From: Bifidobacterium boum
GTDB taxonomy: Bacteria > Actinomycetota > Actinomycetes > Actinomycetales > Bifidobacteriaceae
DNA: 64,000 nucleotides
Direction: 5' to 3'
Assembly: GCF_000741535.1 (NCBI RefSeq)
Contig: NZ_JGYQ01000013.1
Span: 1 to 64,000, forward strand
The position numbers were made by a program, and so were the translations under genes. Below the pieces are notes generated by a model that worked only from the letters and a program-made list of their open reading frames with translations, was not told where the DNA came from and ran no database searches. Below, piece after piece: positions 17,881-27,365 of the stretch (positions within the stretch are counted from its first letter, which is position 1; each line of letters begins with the position of its first letter).

Positions 17881-17938
17881 AAGCGCATCAGATCAATTTT
17901 TTTCACGGATGCTGCAATCCGCAGCAGAAAGGCACATC

Positions 17939-18718
17939 ATGACACGGCAGACAACACCGGCAACAGGAGGCACAGTGAAACGCGCGGTCGTCACCGGAGC
18001 ATCCAGCGGTATCGGCGCGGCGACAGTACGCTCGCTCGTCGCCGATGGATGGCAGGTGGCAGCGCTCGCCCGTCGCGCCGAACGGCTCGACGCGCTGGCG
18101 CAGGAATTGGGGGATGCGGTCGAACCGATCGCCGCCGACATCACGGATGAGACAAGCACACAAGCCGCCGTTGACACGATTCTCGCCGGCGGACCGGTCA
18201 CGGCGCTCGTCAACTGCGCGGGCGGGGCGATCGGCAAGGATCCGGTCGCCACTGCGAGCATCGACGACTGGCGGGCCATGTATGAGCTCAACGTGCTCGG
18301 CACGCTGCGTATGACGCAGAAGCTGCTGCCCGCGTTGAAGGAATCCGGTGGCACCGTGCTCGTCATCTCCTCCACCGCCGGTATCGAACCGTATGAAGGC
18401 GGGGCCGGGTATTGCGCGTCGAAATTCGCCGAACGCGTGATGGCTCGGGTGTTGAGGCTTGAAATGATCGGCGAGCCGATCCGCGTGGTCGATATCTCCC
18501 CCGGCATGGTGCATACGGACGAGTTCTCGATGCACCGCTTCCATGGCGACGCGGCGAAGGCGGCAGCCGTGTACGCCGGGGTGCCGGATCCGCTGAAAGC
18601 CGAGGATATCGCCGAATGCGTCCGTTGGGCGCTTGACCAGCCGGACACTGTGGATATCGATTCGATTGTGGTCAGGCCGCGTGCTGAAGGCTCCTACACC
18701 AAGGTGTATCGCGAGTAA
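17939..18718 (+). CDS. Short-chain dehydrogenase/reductase (SDR)
   Basis: NAD(P)-dependent classical SDR of the YdfG/serine-3-dehydrogenase-like group, 259 residues from this start. Motifs: VTGASSGIGAATV (nucleotide-binding TGxxxGIG), LVNCAGGAIG (NAG variant), ISSTAG (catalytic Ser), YCASKFA (Tyr and Lys of YxxxK), and PGMVHTDEF. Two starts have ribosome binding sites: ATG 17939 after AGAAAGG, and GTG 17975 after CAGGAGG, the latter giving the shortest canonical N-terminus. Likely cotranscribed with the aminotransferase; together they could convert an omega-amino acid to a hydroxy acid by way of a semialdehyde, which is inference. Confidence 0.87.
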   Translation: MTRQTTPATGGTVKRAVVTGASSGIGAATVRSLVADGWQVAALARRAERLDALAQELGDAVEPIAADITDETSTQAAVDTILAGGPVTALVNCAGGAIGKDPVATASIDDWRAMYELNVLGTLRMTQKLLPALKESGGTVLVISSTAGIEPYEGGAGYCASKFAERVMARVLRLEMIGEPIRVVDISPGMVHTDEFSMHRFHGDAAKAAAVYAGVPDPLKAEDIAECVRWALDQPDTVDIDSIVVRPRAEGSYTKVYRE

Positions 18719-18739
18719 GGCGTACCGCCACCATCTCTG

Positions 18740-18856
18740 CTTCTGCCGACACTGAGACAGCCGTCAGTGTCGGTAGAAGGATGTCATCCTGCTTCTGCCG
18801 ACACTCAGAACCCCGCCAGCGTCGGCAGAAGGGTATTGGCCGACACTGAACGGCGG
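18740..18856. repeat. CTTCTGCCGACRCT palindromic repeat cluster (locus A)
   Basis: Hairpin 1: CTTCTGCCGACACTGA (18740-18755) with 18764-18779, 16-bp arms, one G-T pair, 8-nt loop. Hairpin 2: CTTCTGCCGACACT (18792-18805) with AGCGTCGGCAGAAG (18818-18831). A third partial copy is at 18837-18851. It lies between two convergent genes and may double as a bidirectional terminator. Confidence 0.8.
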
Positions 18857-18950
18857 AAGGCCGCGGGTAGGAAAGGTCATGGGGGCGTGGATGCTCTAGG
18901 AATCCTCGATGCGCGGCCCGCTTTCAAGCCGATCCGGTTACTTCACCCAA

Positions 18951-20825
18951 TCACTTCGCTCCGATGGCGCAAGCCGAGGTATCCACACTCACACCGGAAT
19001 CCTCCCAGCCCATTGGCGTCTGGTCGACACCGAGGTCGGTAGTCGCCTTCGGTGAGGTTGTGACATCGAAGGAGTAAGTCAACGACTTGCCGGGGTTCAA
19101 GAACGCCAGTGTCGTCGTGACGGTCTTGCCGTTCATCGTGGTTTGCTTCGGCGCGACCGACACCGTACCGTTCCCGCTCGTGGTGATATTGGCGATCGAA
19201 CCGCCCGCAGGCGCGTAAATCAGCATCTTCTCAGCCGCCATGCCGCGTGCCAGGCTCGGCACCTGAATACCGCCGGCAATGTAATCCGGCAAAGTCGCCA
19301 ATGCGGAGCTCGTCAACGTGTTATTCAGCGTGTACTCCACATGGTAGGTCTGCGAGCCGTCACCATTGCACGACGAGCGTGTGATCTTGGTGGTGCGATG
19401 CACGTACCAGTCCATCTTGGACGGGTTCTGTTCGGTGATATACACGCCAATCTTCGGATTGGCTTCATCATCCGGTGTGGACGCGGTAAAACCGGCGGAC
19501 TTGAGCGAGTTTTCCGTCGCCTCATCGAAACTGTACATGGAGAAGTGGCGGCCTTGCGCGAGCGAAGACATCGCCTGGCCGACCTGTGTGAGCTTGGTCA
19601 GGTTGATATTCGAGAACATCGCGCTGATCGACTGGGTTGCGACCTCGGTGAAATACTGGTCCTGCATGCTGACCGGATACTCCTTGTACACGGTGTTGAG
19701 CAGGAATTCCGCGGTATTGTCGCCAGTGAGCACACGGCCATCCGACAGGGTGACCTGCCCGTTGATCGCGACCATCTTCTGCAGGAACACCGGATCGACC
19801 ATGATGACACCGTCAAGATGCTGATTCGCACCCCACGGGGTACGCTGCCAGATCACACGCATGCCTTCCGCCGAACGCTGCGCGTCCGGATACACCGCCA
19901 GATCTCGCATGTCGAATGACATCTGCAACGGCCCCCACTGGTTGAAGATCCGCTGTTCATCCGCGGTCGGATCGCCGGCACCATACGGAATGTACTCGGT
20001 ATTCGAGCGGAAATCCCCGATGGAAATCTTGCCGTTATCGGTGGTCATCACGCCCACGGAACCCAGCAGGCCGCCGCTGGAACGCGCCTCGGACGTGGTC
20101 ATCGCCATCACGGCGTATGTCTTCGCGCCGCCCGAGCCCAGGAATCCTGGGATGATGTCCAGCGCATTCGACAGGTCGTCGATAGTGGTTCCCGCGGTGG
20201 TCAACTGCTTCCTGCCGGCATCGTACGCTGTCGCAATCTTACCAATGTTCGGTCTGGGGAGCGCGTCATACTGCTGGACCAGCTGTTGCAAAGGCTGATT
20301 CGCCGCTTTCATCGAGGCCGCCGCCTGGGTGATCGGCTCAAGGTTCAACGACCCGTCATCCGTGGTCAAGGACGCGTTGGCCAGGGTGCCGAGCGTATCG
20401 GCCAGTTGCGGCAACGGTTTCGTGGTCAGCTGGTGCACGATGCGCGTCATGCCGCGAACCGTGGCAATATCCTTGCCGTACACCGGCATATGCGAGGCGA
20501 CACTCCACAATGTGCCTTCGGTGATATGCTGCGCCGCGGCGGTTTCCGCCTGCAATTGCGGCAACACAGTGTTGATGGAATCCACCGTGTCCTTGCCGAC
20601 ACCGGACGCGCTCGAACCAGACAGCCCTTTCAAACCGGCCATCAATGATATTGCTCGTTCCTCGTGGGCTTTGACTTCCATGGCCTGACGGTACAGCGTC
20701 AACGCCGATACCGCCCCTACCGCCGCCACGGCGACCAACACAACGAGCACAATCCATGGCCAGACGTGCCGGCGTTTGCCGTGGCTGCGCGGCGTGTGAC
20801 CGTGTTCTGCGGAATGTCTGCTCAT
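18951..20825 (-). CDS. DUF4012 domain membrane protein
   Basis: 624 residues. A basic His-rich N-terminus is followed by one membrane segment (about 21-45) and a large extracytoplasmic region matching the DUF4012 family: YAVMAMTTSEARSSGGLLGSVGVMTTDNGKI, PYGAGDPTADEQRIFNQWGP and DGVIMVDPVFLQKMVAINGQV in spaced form. The first 150 residues look helical or coiled. The family recurs near surface polysaccharide genes in Actinobacteria and Firmicutes, but no biochemical role is firmly known. The ATG at 20825 follows GAGGAGAAAC; an upstream GTG is less likely. Transcribed in the same direction as the ABC exporter upstream, with a 215-nt gap. Confidence 0.8.
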   Translation of the reverse strand: MSRHSAEHGHTPRSHGKRRHVWPWIVLVVLVAVAAVGAVSALTLYRQAMEVKAHEERAISLMAGLKGLSGSSASGVGKDTVDSINTVLPQLQAETAAAQHITEGTLWSVASHMPVYGKDIATVRGMTRIVHQLTTKPLPQLADTLGTLANASLTTDDGSLNLEPITQAAASMKAANQPLQQLVQQYDALPRPNIGKIATAYDAGRKQLTTAGTTIDDLSNALDIIPGFLGSGGAKTYAVMAMTTSEARSSGGLLGSVGVMTTDNGKISIGDFRSNTEYIPYGAGDPTADEQRIFNQWGPLQMSFDMRDLAVYPDAQRSAEGMRVIWQRTPWGANQHLDGVIMVDPVFLQKMVAINGQVTLSDGRVLTGDNTAEFLLNTVYKEYPVSMQDQYFTEVATQSISAMFSNINLTKLTQVGQAMSSLAQGRHFSMYSFDEATENSLKSAGFTASTPDDEANPKIGVYITEQNPSKMDWYVHRTTKITRSSCNGDGSQTYHVEYTLNNTLTSSALATLPDYIAGGIQVPSLARGMAAEKMLIYAPAGGSIANITTSGNGTVSVAPKQTTMNGKTVTTTLAFLNPGKSLTYSFDVTTSPKATTDLGVDQTPMGWEDSGVSVDTSACAIGAK

Positions 20826-21040
20826 GTTTCTCCTCACCGATTGCCGGGCCGTGCTACGCGGATACCAGGCAGAATCGAGCTGTAGTCAGCGATGTTCCAA
20901 CCGGGGATATTATCCCCCACAAGACACGGCATCCGGGCAAACACCATAGGATATCCACTGTTGTTCCACGTTTGCGTGGCGGAACAGCGAAGCCATGCAT
21001 GCCGTCCATCCGGCGTCGGCCGGCGTGCGCGAATACCGGA

Positions 21041-24000
21041 TCAGACGCGGACGACCATATCGGCCACACGCATCGTGGACTGCCGGTGCGAAACCAGCAC
21101 CATGGCGACATCGCGCTCCTGGGCCAGCTGGTTGATCGACGTGAGAATCACCGCCTCATTCAACGCGTCCAACCGGCTCGTCGGCTCGTCGAACAGCACC
21201 AGATCAGCCTTGCGCAGGAAGACACGAGCCAAACCGATACGCTGCCGCTCACCTTCGGACAGGCGTCCGCCAAGTTCGCCGACCTGCGTGTCCAAGCCGT
21301 CCGGCAACGATTCGACCAGTTCCAGCGCTGACGCCTTGCGCAACGCTTCACGAAGCTCGTCATCACTCGCATGCTCGTCGGCGATACGAAGATTATCGGC
21401 GATCGTACCGTCGAACAAGTAGGTTTCCTGACTCATCATCGTCTGCGAGCGCCTGCGATACGCGGCATCGACTTGCGGCAACGGCGTATCGGAGAACCTG
21501 ACCTGTCCGTGCTGCGGATCCCAGTAGCGCATCAGCAGTTTGAGCACCGTGGATTTGCCGCGGCCGGACGGTCCTTGGATGCCGAGAATGCCTGATGTGG
21601 GGACCGTCAGTGACAAGTCTCGGATAACCGGCTGGTCGGCGTGATACGAGAAGTCCACGTGTTCGAACGCCATGCCATCGTATGCGGGCTGCTCACTTCC
21701 GGTTTCGACAACAGCGGGACGCTCATCAAGCAGTGCGAACATGCGGCGTGCCGCGGCGAACGTCTGCGTGAGATTGGCGGGAAGCGCGCCCAAAGCGAGT
21801 GTCGGTCCGAACGAGCTGGTGATGAGCACGACAGCCGTCACCACATTCGGAATGCCATACGGGGCGGCTTGCGCGAGATACAACGCCAACGCGACCGCAC
21901 CGACCGACGCGGCGATGACCAACAGGCCGCCGATGGCGGTGAACCGACCGTTTCTGCGGCTCAAGCGCCCGCGTTCCGCCCATAGGCGGCGTGTGCGGGA
22001 AACAATATTGCCCAAGCGACGCCTGCCTTGACCGAAGCGGATGATTTCGTCAAGTCCGCGCATGTCATCAAGCATGACATCGTCCAACTGCGCCGAATAC
22101 TTGCGGATCTTCGGACCGAGGGTCCGTACGCTTGCCGCGAACCGCTGCGGCAACAGCACACCGACGATTACGTGGGCGGCCACCAGCAGCAGGGCGAACC
22201 ACGGGTCGAGCGTGAACGCGGCGACCGCGAACACCACCGTCGTCACCACGGCGATTACGACCGGGGAAATCGTGTGCGCGAAGAAAATCTCAAGCAGTTC
22301 GACATCCGTGGTGACCAAGGAAATCAAATCGCCCTTGCCTTTTCCTGCCAGTTTGGCCGGAGCGAGCTTGCGCAGCGTGGCGAACGCTTTCGAACGGAAC
22401 AGCGCGAGCAGACGGAACGCGACATTATGGTTCATGTATTGTTCCGCATATCGCATGATGCCCCGCAACACGCCGCATACCACCATGCAGATCACCGAAA
22501 CGCGGGCCGAAAGCCCCCACACCGGGTGACCCAGATGGGAGAACAGTGCGCACACACCGAACACCGGCAGGAACGTGGCTGACAAGTGTCCGATTGTTCC
22601 ATACAAGCATGCTTGCACCATGTACAGGCTCAATGGTCTCACTTCACGCAGCAGACGTCCGATGACCGCCATGGTGCCCATCGGCTTGGCCTGCTGGCCA
22701 CCGTCGGGTACACCGGTCGTGGGCATGTTCGCCGAGACGGCATCGGTTTGCTGCGGTGCGGCGGTAAGCTGAGCGGCGGCTCCACGACGGCGCCCGTCAG
22801 CATGGTCTTTCCCGTCGAGGCGGCGCGTCTGCTCGTTGCCGACCAGCATGCGCGCGTCATCACGATGCGAGACATGCTCGTACACCGCTTGGGCGCGGAA
22901 CAGTTTGGCGTACACGCCGTCAGTCACCACCAGAGCGTCATGCTGTCCGGTTTGCACCACCGTGCCGCGGTCGAACACCACAACCCGGTCGGCCAGTACC
23001 GCGTTCGCCACACGATGCGTGATCATGAGCACGGTTTTCCGGTCCGCCAAATCACGGATGGTGGCGAGAATACGGTTTTCGCTGTCCACGTCCACGCTGC
23101 TGGTCGCCTCATCGAACACGTATACCGCGCTATCGCGCAGCAAGGCCCGTGCAATGGCGAACCGCTGGCGTTGACCGCCGGACAGGTTCGCCGCATCCTG
23201 CTCGATACGCATATCCAGACCACCGGGCTGTGCGCAGACGAAATCATCAATACGTGCCTGATGCAACACACCCCACAGGTCGTTGTCGGTGGCATCCGGC
23301 TTGGCCATCATCAGGTTCTGACGCAGCGTGCCAGCAAACAAGTGGCTGCGCGCGCCCACTACCGTCACTGCTCCGGTAAGTGACTGTTCCGAAACGGAAC
23401 TCAGCTCCACGTCCGTTGACGTGCCCAGCAGCGAGTAGCCGAGACGAATCGAACCGGTGTAGCCGACCAATGATCCGCCCAACAGGCCGGCGGCCGTGGA
23501 TTTCCCGGAACCAGACACGCCGACAATCGCCGTCAACTGGCCCGGTTGGGCGGTGAAATCAACATCGTGCAGCGCAGGCTTGGCATCAGGGTCTGTTCTG
23601 TAGGAGAACCCGACCTGATCGAATGTCACCGACACCGAATCCGCCACCGAAGGCAACCGGATATTGCCATGCTGCGGCACGGGGGCGTCAAGCAGCGCGA
23701 AAATACGCTTCGTGGACGTCATGCCGTTCATCGCCACGTGGAAATACGATCCCAATTGGCGCAACGGCAGGAAGAAGCTCGCCGACAACAACACCACAAC
23801 CAGTGCAGCGGGAAGCCAGATCTGCCCGATCATGAACTGCCAGATCGCCACGCCGATGCCCGCCGCAGTACCGCCGTACGCCACAAAATCCATCGCCGAC
23901 AGCGAGCGCAACTGGATTTGCAGCACGCGCATGGTCATGACGCGGAATTCCTCGGCTTTGCGGTCCATCGTTTCGGCTGCACGACCGTCAGCGTCAAAGG

Positions 24001-24739
24001 TTTTCAAGGTTTCCAAGCCCTGCAGATCGTCCAAGAAGGCGGCGCCCATATCAGTATATTTGCCCCAGTATTGTTTGAACACGCGTGAGGCGCTCATCGC
24101 CACGAGGCCGACGATGATGACAATCAGCGGCGCACACACGAGCAGCACGAGCGCGGCAGGCCAGTTGACCGGGGCGACAAAAACGAACAGGGTGATCGGT
24201 GCGAGAATCGCGTAGAACAGTTGCGGCAGGAACAATTCAAAGAAGCTTTGAATCTGTTCGATACCTTCGCCGGCTGACTGGACCACGTCGGCGGTACGCA
24301 CGTGTTGGGCGTAGGAGGGGCCGAGCTGGAGCATTTTGCGGTACAGTTTCTCACGCAACGCAAGTTTGACGCTTTCGCTGGCGCGGGTGCCGAAGAACGC
24401 GGCGCATCTGGTGGCCACATATTTGACAATCACGATGACGGTGATGAACAGGATGAACATGCCGTAATTGTCCGGATACGCAGACAAGGCCTGTTTGCCT
24501 GTCTCGAGCGCGGAATCACCTTGGGTTTGGGCAGGGTTCAAGCAGCGGCCGAGCTCGTTGAGCTGCGTGCATTTCGACGCGTTCAGCGGCTCGATATATC
24601 CGAGGATGTTGCCGAGCAAACCCACCAGAACATAGGCGAATCCGATATCCGCCAACAGCGACACCCACAGGCACGCCACTTTCGCGGCGACCAGGCGTTT
24701 GACCCCCGGCGTCAACGAAAACAGCCGCTTATCGAACAT
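21041..24739 (-). CDS. Fused tandem ABC exporter, CydDC-like (TMD-NBD-TMD-NBD)
   Basis: 1232 residues: two complete ABC exporter halves on one chain. Half 1: six membrane segments, Walker A GVSGSGKST, signature LSGGQRQR, Walker B VYVFDEATSSVD. A polar linker of about 70 residues follows. Half 2: membrane segments, Walker A GPSGRGKST (Arg in the loop), signature LSEGERQR, Walker B LVLFDEPTSRLD. Order and signatures resemble CydD-CydC, which exports cysteine and glutathione and supports cytochrome bd. No cydAB is in this window, so a thiol, heme or peptide exporter of other purpose is possible. The start after AAAGGGG was preferred over one 6 codons earlier. Confidence 0.87.
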   Translation of the reverse strand: MFDKRLFSLTPGVKRLVAAKVACLWVSLLADIGFAYVLVGLLGNILGYIEPLNASKCTQLNELGRCLNPAQTQGDSALETGKQALSAYPDNYGMFILFITVIVIVKYVATRCAAFFGTRASESVKLALREKLYRKMLQLGPSYAQHVRTADVVQSAGEGIEQIQSFFELFLPQLFYAILAPITLFVFVAPVNWPAALVLLVCAPLIVIIVGLVAMSASRVFKQYWGKYTDMGAAFLDDLQGLETLKTFDADGRAAETMDRKAEEFRVMTMRVLQIQLRSLSAMDFVAYGGTAAGIGVAIWQFMIGQIWLPAALVVVLLSASFFLPLRQLGSYFHVAMNGMTSTKRIFALLDAPVPQHGNIRLPSVADSVSVTFDQVGFSYRTDPDAKPALHDVDFTAQPGQLTAIVGVSGSGKSTAAGLLGGSLVGYTGSIRLGYSLLGTSTDVELSSVSEQSLTGAVTVVGARSHLFAGTLRQNLMMAKPDATDNDLWGVLHQARIDDFVCAQPGGLDMRIEQDAANLSGGQRQRFAIARALLRDSAVYVFDEATSSVDVDSENRILATIRDLADRKTVLMITHRVANAVLADRVVVFDRGTVVQTGQHDALVVTDGVYAKLFRAQAVYEHVSHRDDARMLVGNEQTRRLDGKDHADGRRRGAAAQLTAAPQQTDAVSANMPTTGVPDGGQQAKPMGTMAVIGRLLREVRPLSLYMVQACLYGTIGHLSATFLPVFGVCALFSHLGHPVWGLSARVSVICMVVCGVLRGIMRYAEQYMNHNVAFRLLALFRSKAFATLRKLAPAKLAGKGKGDLISLVTTDVELLEIFFAHTISPVVIAVVTTVVFAVAAFTLDPWFALLLVAAHVIVGVLLPQRFAASVRTLGPKIRKYSAQLDDVMLDDMRGLDEIIRFGQGRRRLGNIVSRTRRLWAERGRLSRRNGRFTAIGGLLVIAASVGAVALALYLAQAAPYGIPNVVTAVVLITSSFGPTLALGALPANLTQTFAAARRMFALLDERPAVVETGSEQPAYDGMAFEHVDFSYHADQPVIRDLSLTVPTSGILGIQGPSGRGKSTVLKLLMRYWDPQHGQVRFSDTPLPQVDAAYRRRSQTMMSQETYLFDGTIADNLRIADEHASDDELREALRKASALELVESLPDGLDTQVGELGGRLSEGERQRIGLARVFLRKADLVLFDEPTSRLDALNEAVILTSINQLAQERDVAMVLVSHRQSTMRVADMVVRV

Positions 24740-25359
24740 GCCGACCCCTTTCCGCATATACGTATGAACGCGTTGTGGATCCGTACCGATGAGGCTTCAA
24801 CGTCGCGTCGCAGCCCGGTATCGCACGATCCGGTGCGTATCAGGGGCGTGATGCGATACGTAATCCCATGAAATCCGGGCATCTGACGTGTCGGACGTTG
24901 CATGCCAGTCGCATACGGTCACCATCACAATGGGGGTATTGTAGCTGATTGCCTTGTCTTCCACCAACGTTTTCGCAAACCACGACCAATGCTCCATAAT
25001 CGGATAGACGTACAGCAAGTCACAACATGCGGACATGGCAGACACGGCGGGCACCGTTGGCGCAGCAGGGCAACTCACGCACGCGCCTGTTCCGCCGGTC
25101 GCACACCTTCCACGGTATCTGTTCCATACTGTACGAATCGCCTCGATATCCCGCAGGCGTGGAGCGAGCCCGGCGGCGCCACGACGGCGGAAGGGGGTAA
25201 CCGAATCATGCAATCCGCAGAATTCCGCGATTCTTTCGATATGACGCTGCGGCCCAGGTGGGACAATCTCTTGGTATCTGTTCCATACGATTGGTTTCAG
25301 CGGTCGATTCCGCAGGCGTGGAAGCCGATGGCGAGGAGGGCGATGCTTGCCGGCACGCC
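24740..25359. other. Repeat-containing intergenic region upstream of the ABC exporter
   Basis: Between the LacI-type gene's 3' end and the exporter. It contains the VWNRY-type element (25100-25330) and an open minus-strand frame of 188 codons (24797-25363) covering both repeat units. That frame overlaps the LacI stop codon, has no ribosome binding site and no family match I know, so it is not called as a gene. Confidence 0.5.
25100..25330 (-). repeat. VWNRY-type dispersed repeat, best copy (two units)
   Basis: Units at 25105-25167 and 25272-25322 (minus strand) both read CCACGCCTGCGG..., then TATGGAACAGATACC, 158 bp apart. Translated they give R-T-V-W-N-R-Y-R-G and P-I-V-W-N-R-Y-Q-E-I. Matching copies lie at 9860-10046 and 14474-14496. 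Confidence 0.65.
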
Positions 25360-26478
25360 TCACCGTCCCAGTGAAACCCCCGCCAACGACGCACGCTTGA
25401 CTACTTTCGCCTCGACCTGGCCCACACCATACGTGGACACCGGGTACCCCGGTTCCGGCCCCTCCCCCAGCAAGAACAGCGCCTCACGCATCGCGGCGAC
25501 GCCGAGCTGGCGATAATCCGGACGAATGGTAGTCAGCGGTGGAACCACGTCGCCGGCCACATCGATATCGTCGAACCCCACCAGACTGACATCCTGCGGA
25601 ATACGAATATCATGCTCTCGCAACGCACGCGCCACGCCAATCGCCTGCGCGTCACTCGCGGCGACAATCACTGTCGGCAGTGCGCCTCCCGACGATCCAA
25701 TGTATTCAAGCACATGATTCATACGCGCGTACGCCTCACTGGCCTGCCAGGAACGGCATCGGACGATCCGCGAGGCGATCGCATACTGCGCGGACAGTTC
25801 ACGCCACGCGTCAAGCCGCGTCGTCGCGTCCCGCCATTCGGACGGCCCTGTGAAATACAAGGCGTGGCGGTGCCCGTATCCAGCGATCATGCTGATCACA
25901 CGATCCATCGCCCCCCACTGGTCGACACCCACAACCGCGGTCCGGTCATGCCCGTCCCCATCGTGAATCATGTTCAACCCCGTACCGACACTGGTGCCGC
26001 CGTGTGTCGCCGTCAACAGGATTCGAGGCTTGGTGACCGGGGCACGGCACGCGGCAAGAAACAGCACGTCCGTCGGCACCATCATGATGTACGCGTCCAC
26101 GTTCAGCTCGTCAAAACCCTCGCATATCCGATTGAACTCATCCTGCGAGCACATGGCTTTACGGATCATCGAAACGGTGACGAACAAGCCTCGCGCCCGT
26201 GCCGCCGCCTCAATCGCCTGTAACGTCAGCACAGCGCCATGAAACTGGTCGCCGCCCATAATCACGCCGATGATCCGCGAGCGGCTTGAAGCGAGCGCAC
26301 GCGCTGAATTGCTGGGACGATATCCCAGCTGTTGGATGGCTTTGCGCACGCGGGCACGGGTTTGCGCCGACACATCCGGGGAATGGTTGATGACGCGGGA
26401 CACGGTTTGATGACTCACCCCTGCCAGCATCGCCACGTCTTTCATTGACGGGCGAGACTTGGAGTGATTCACTTCCAT
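25360..26478 (-). CDS. LacI-family transcriptional regulator
   Basis: 372 residues. The N-terminal LacI helix-turn-helix is textbook: SMKDVAMLAGVSHQTVSRVIN, then hinge helix SNSARALASSRSRIIGVI. The C-terminal periplasmic-binding-like domain (about 75-350) should bind a sugar or sugar phosphate; it contains VGVDQWGAMDRVI, DAQAIGVARALREH and LVGFDDIDVAGDV. The start follows AGAAAGGA by about 10 nt. No sugar transporter or hydrolase is adjacent, so the regulon is remote. It is the only LacI-type gene in the window and so the nearest candidate for the CG-centred operators before the amylase, but that link is only a guess. Confidence 0.93.
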   Translation of the reverse strand: MEVNHSKSRPSMKDVAMLAGVSHQTVSRVINHSPDVSAQTRARVRKAIQQLGYRPSNSARALASSRSRIIGVIMGGDQFHGAVLTLQAIEAAARARGLFVTVSMIRKAMCSQDEFNRICEGFDELNVDAYIMMVPTDVLFLAACRAPVTKPRILLTATHGGTSVGTGLNMIHDGDGHDRTAVVGVDQWGAMDRVISMIAGYGHRHALYFTGPSEWRDATTRLDAWRELSAQYAIASRIVRCRSWQASEAYARMNHVLEYIGSSGGALPTVIVAASDAQAIGVARALREHDIRIPQDVSLVGFDDIDVAGDVVPPLTTIRPDYRQLGVAAMREALFLLGEGPEPGYPVSTYGVGQVEAKVVKRASLAGVSLGR

Positions 26479-26606
26479 CGTATGCGTGTCCTTTCTCAAT
26501 CCTGTTGTTTCGTCCCGGCTCGCGCACGATGGCCGGACCGGACTGAACCGCGGCATCCAGAACATTCCAGATACTTGATGTTCCCGGCCCGTCCGGGTTA
26601 CCCGGT

Positions 26607-27365
26607 TCAGGCCAGATGCCAGCTCACCCGGTGCAGCGGGGTCGGACCGTACTGCGCGATCGCATCACGATGCGCCTGTGAACCATACCCCTTGTTATGC
26701 GCCCAATCGTACGGCGCGTATTGCGGGTTGCCGGCGGCGATATCCATCATGAGATGGTCGCGGGTGACCTTTGCGATGACCGCGGCCGCGGCGACCGTCG
26801 CACAATGCTGATCACCTTTGACTTGGGTGATGATGTGGGCGGGCGCCGGCACATCCGGCGCATCGAACGTGCCGAGGGCGGCGGTGATGTAATCGTTTGG
26901 ACCATCGAGAATCCCGCCGACACGGAGTTCTCGTGATACCGGCGTGCTCGCATTGGCGGCGACAGCAGAATCGTTCCTATCGCTGTCCAACTGGCGTTCC
27001 AGCTCATCCAATGCGCGCAATGCGGCGACACCGAGAGCATACGTGATACCCCATTCGTCGATCTCACCGTTGCTGGCCTGTCCGACTGCGCTTGAAGCGC
27101 ACCATTGGCGCAACGGGTGGAATATCGCCTCGCGGCGGTGTTCTGTCAGCATTTTGGAATCCGCAACCCCGTCAGGAACCGCCAACGTTGGAAGGTCACG
27201 CGCCCACACGGCGGCGGCGCCCACCATCACCGGGCCGGCGAGCGAACCGCGTCCGACCTCGTCGAACCCGACAATCAGGTCGTAGCCTTGGGCGGCGAGG
27301 CTGCGTTCAAGGTCAAGCGTCGGAATCGGACGCTGGCGGGTGGCGTTACGAGGGGTTCGGGACAT
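26607..27365 (-). CDS. rnhB: Ribonuclease HII
   Basis: Endonuclease cutting RNA in RNA-DNA hybrids and misincorporated ribonucleotides; cytoplasmic; 252 residues. Active-site motifs: GFDEVGRGSLAGPV (Asp-Glu pair), ADSKML, and the third acidic site in KVTRDHLM, plus GYGSQAHRDAI near the C-terminus. A 25-residue insertion between GITYALGVAALRAL and the central Asp region makes it a little longer than E. coli RnhB. The start lies 20 nt inside the 3' end of lepB with GAGGTG upstream, implying translational coupling in a lepB-rnhB operon. Confidence 0.95.
   Translation of the reverse strand: MSRTPRNATRQRPIPTLDLERSLAAQGYDLIVGFDEVGRGSLAGPVMVGAAAVWARDLPTLAVPDGVADSKMLTEHRREAIFHPLRQWCASSAVGQASNGEIDEWGITYALGVAALRALDELERQLDSDRNDSAVAANASTPVSRELRVGGILDGPNDYITAALGTFDAPDVPAPAHIITQVKGDQHCATVAAAAVIAKVTRDHLMMDIAAGNPQYAPYDWAHNKGYGSQAHRDAIAQYGPTPLHRVSWHLA

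Noticed and set aside
24797-25363. 188-codon minus-strand gene upstream of the ABC exporter
   Set aside because: No ribosome binding site, overlap with the LacI gene end, and its content is the repeated VWNRY-type units. Treated as a repeat remnant.
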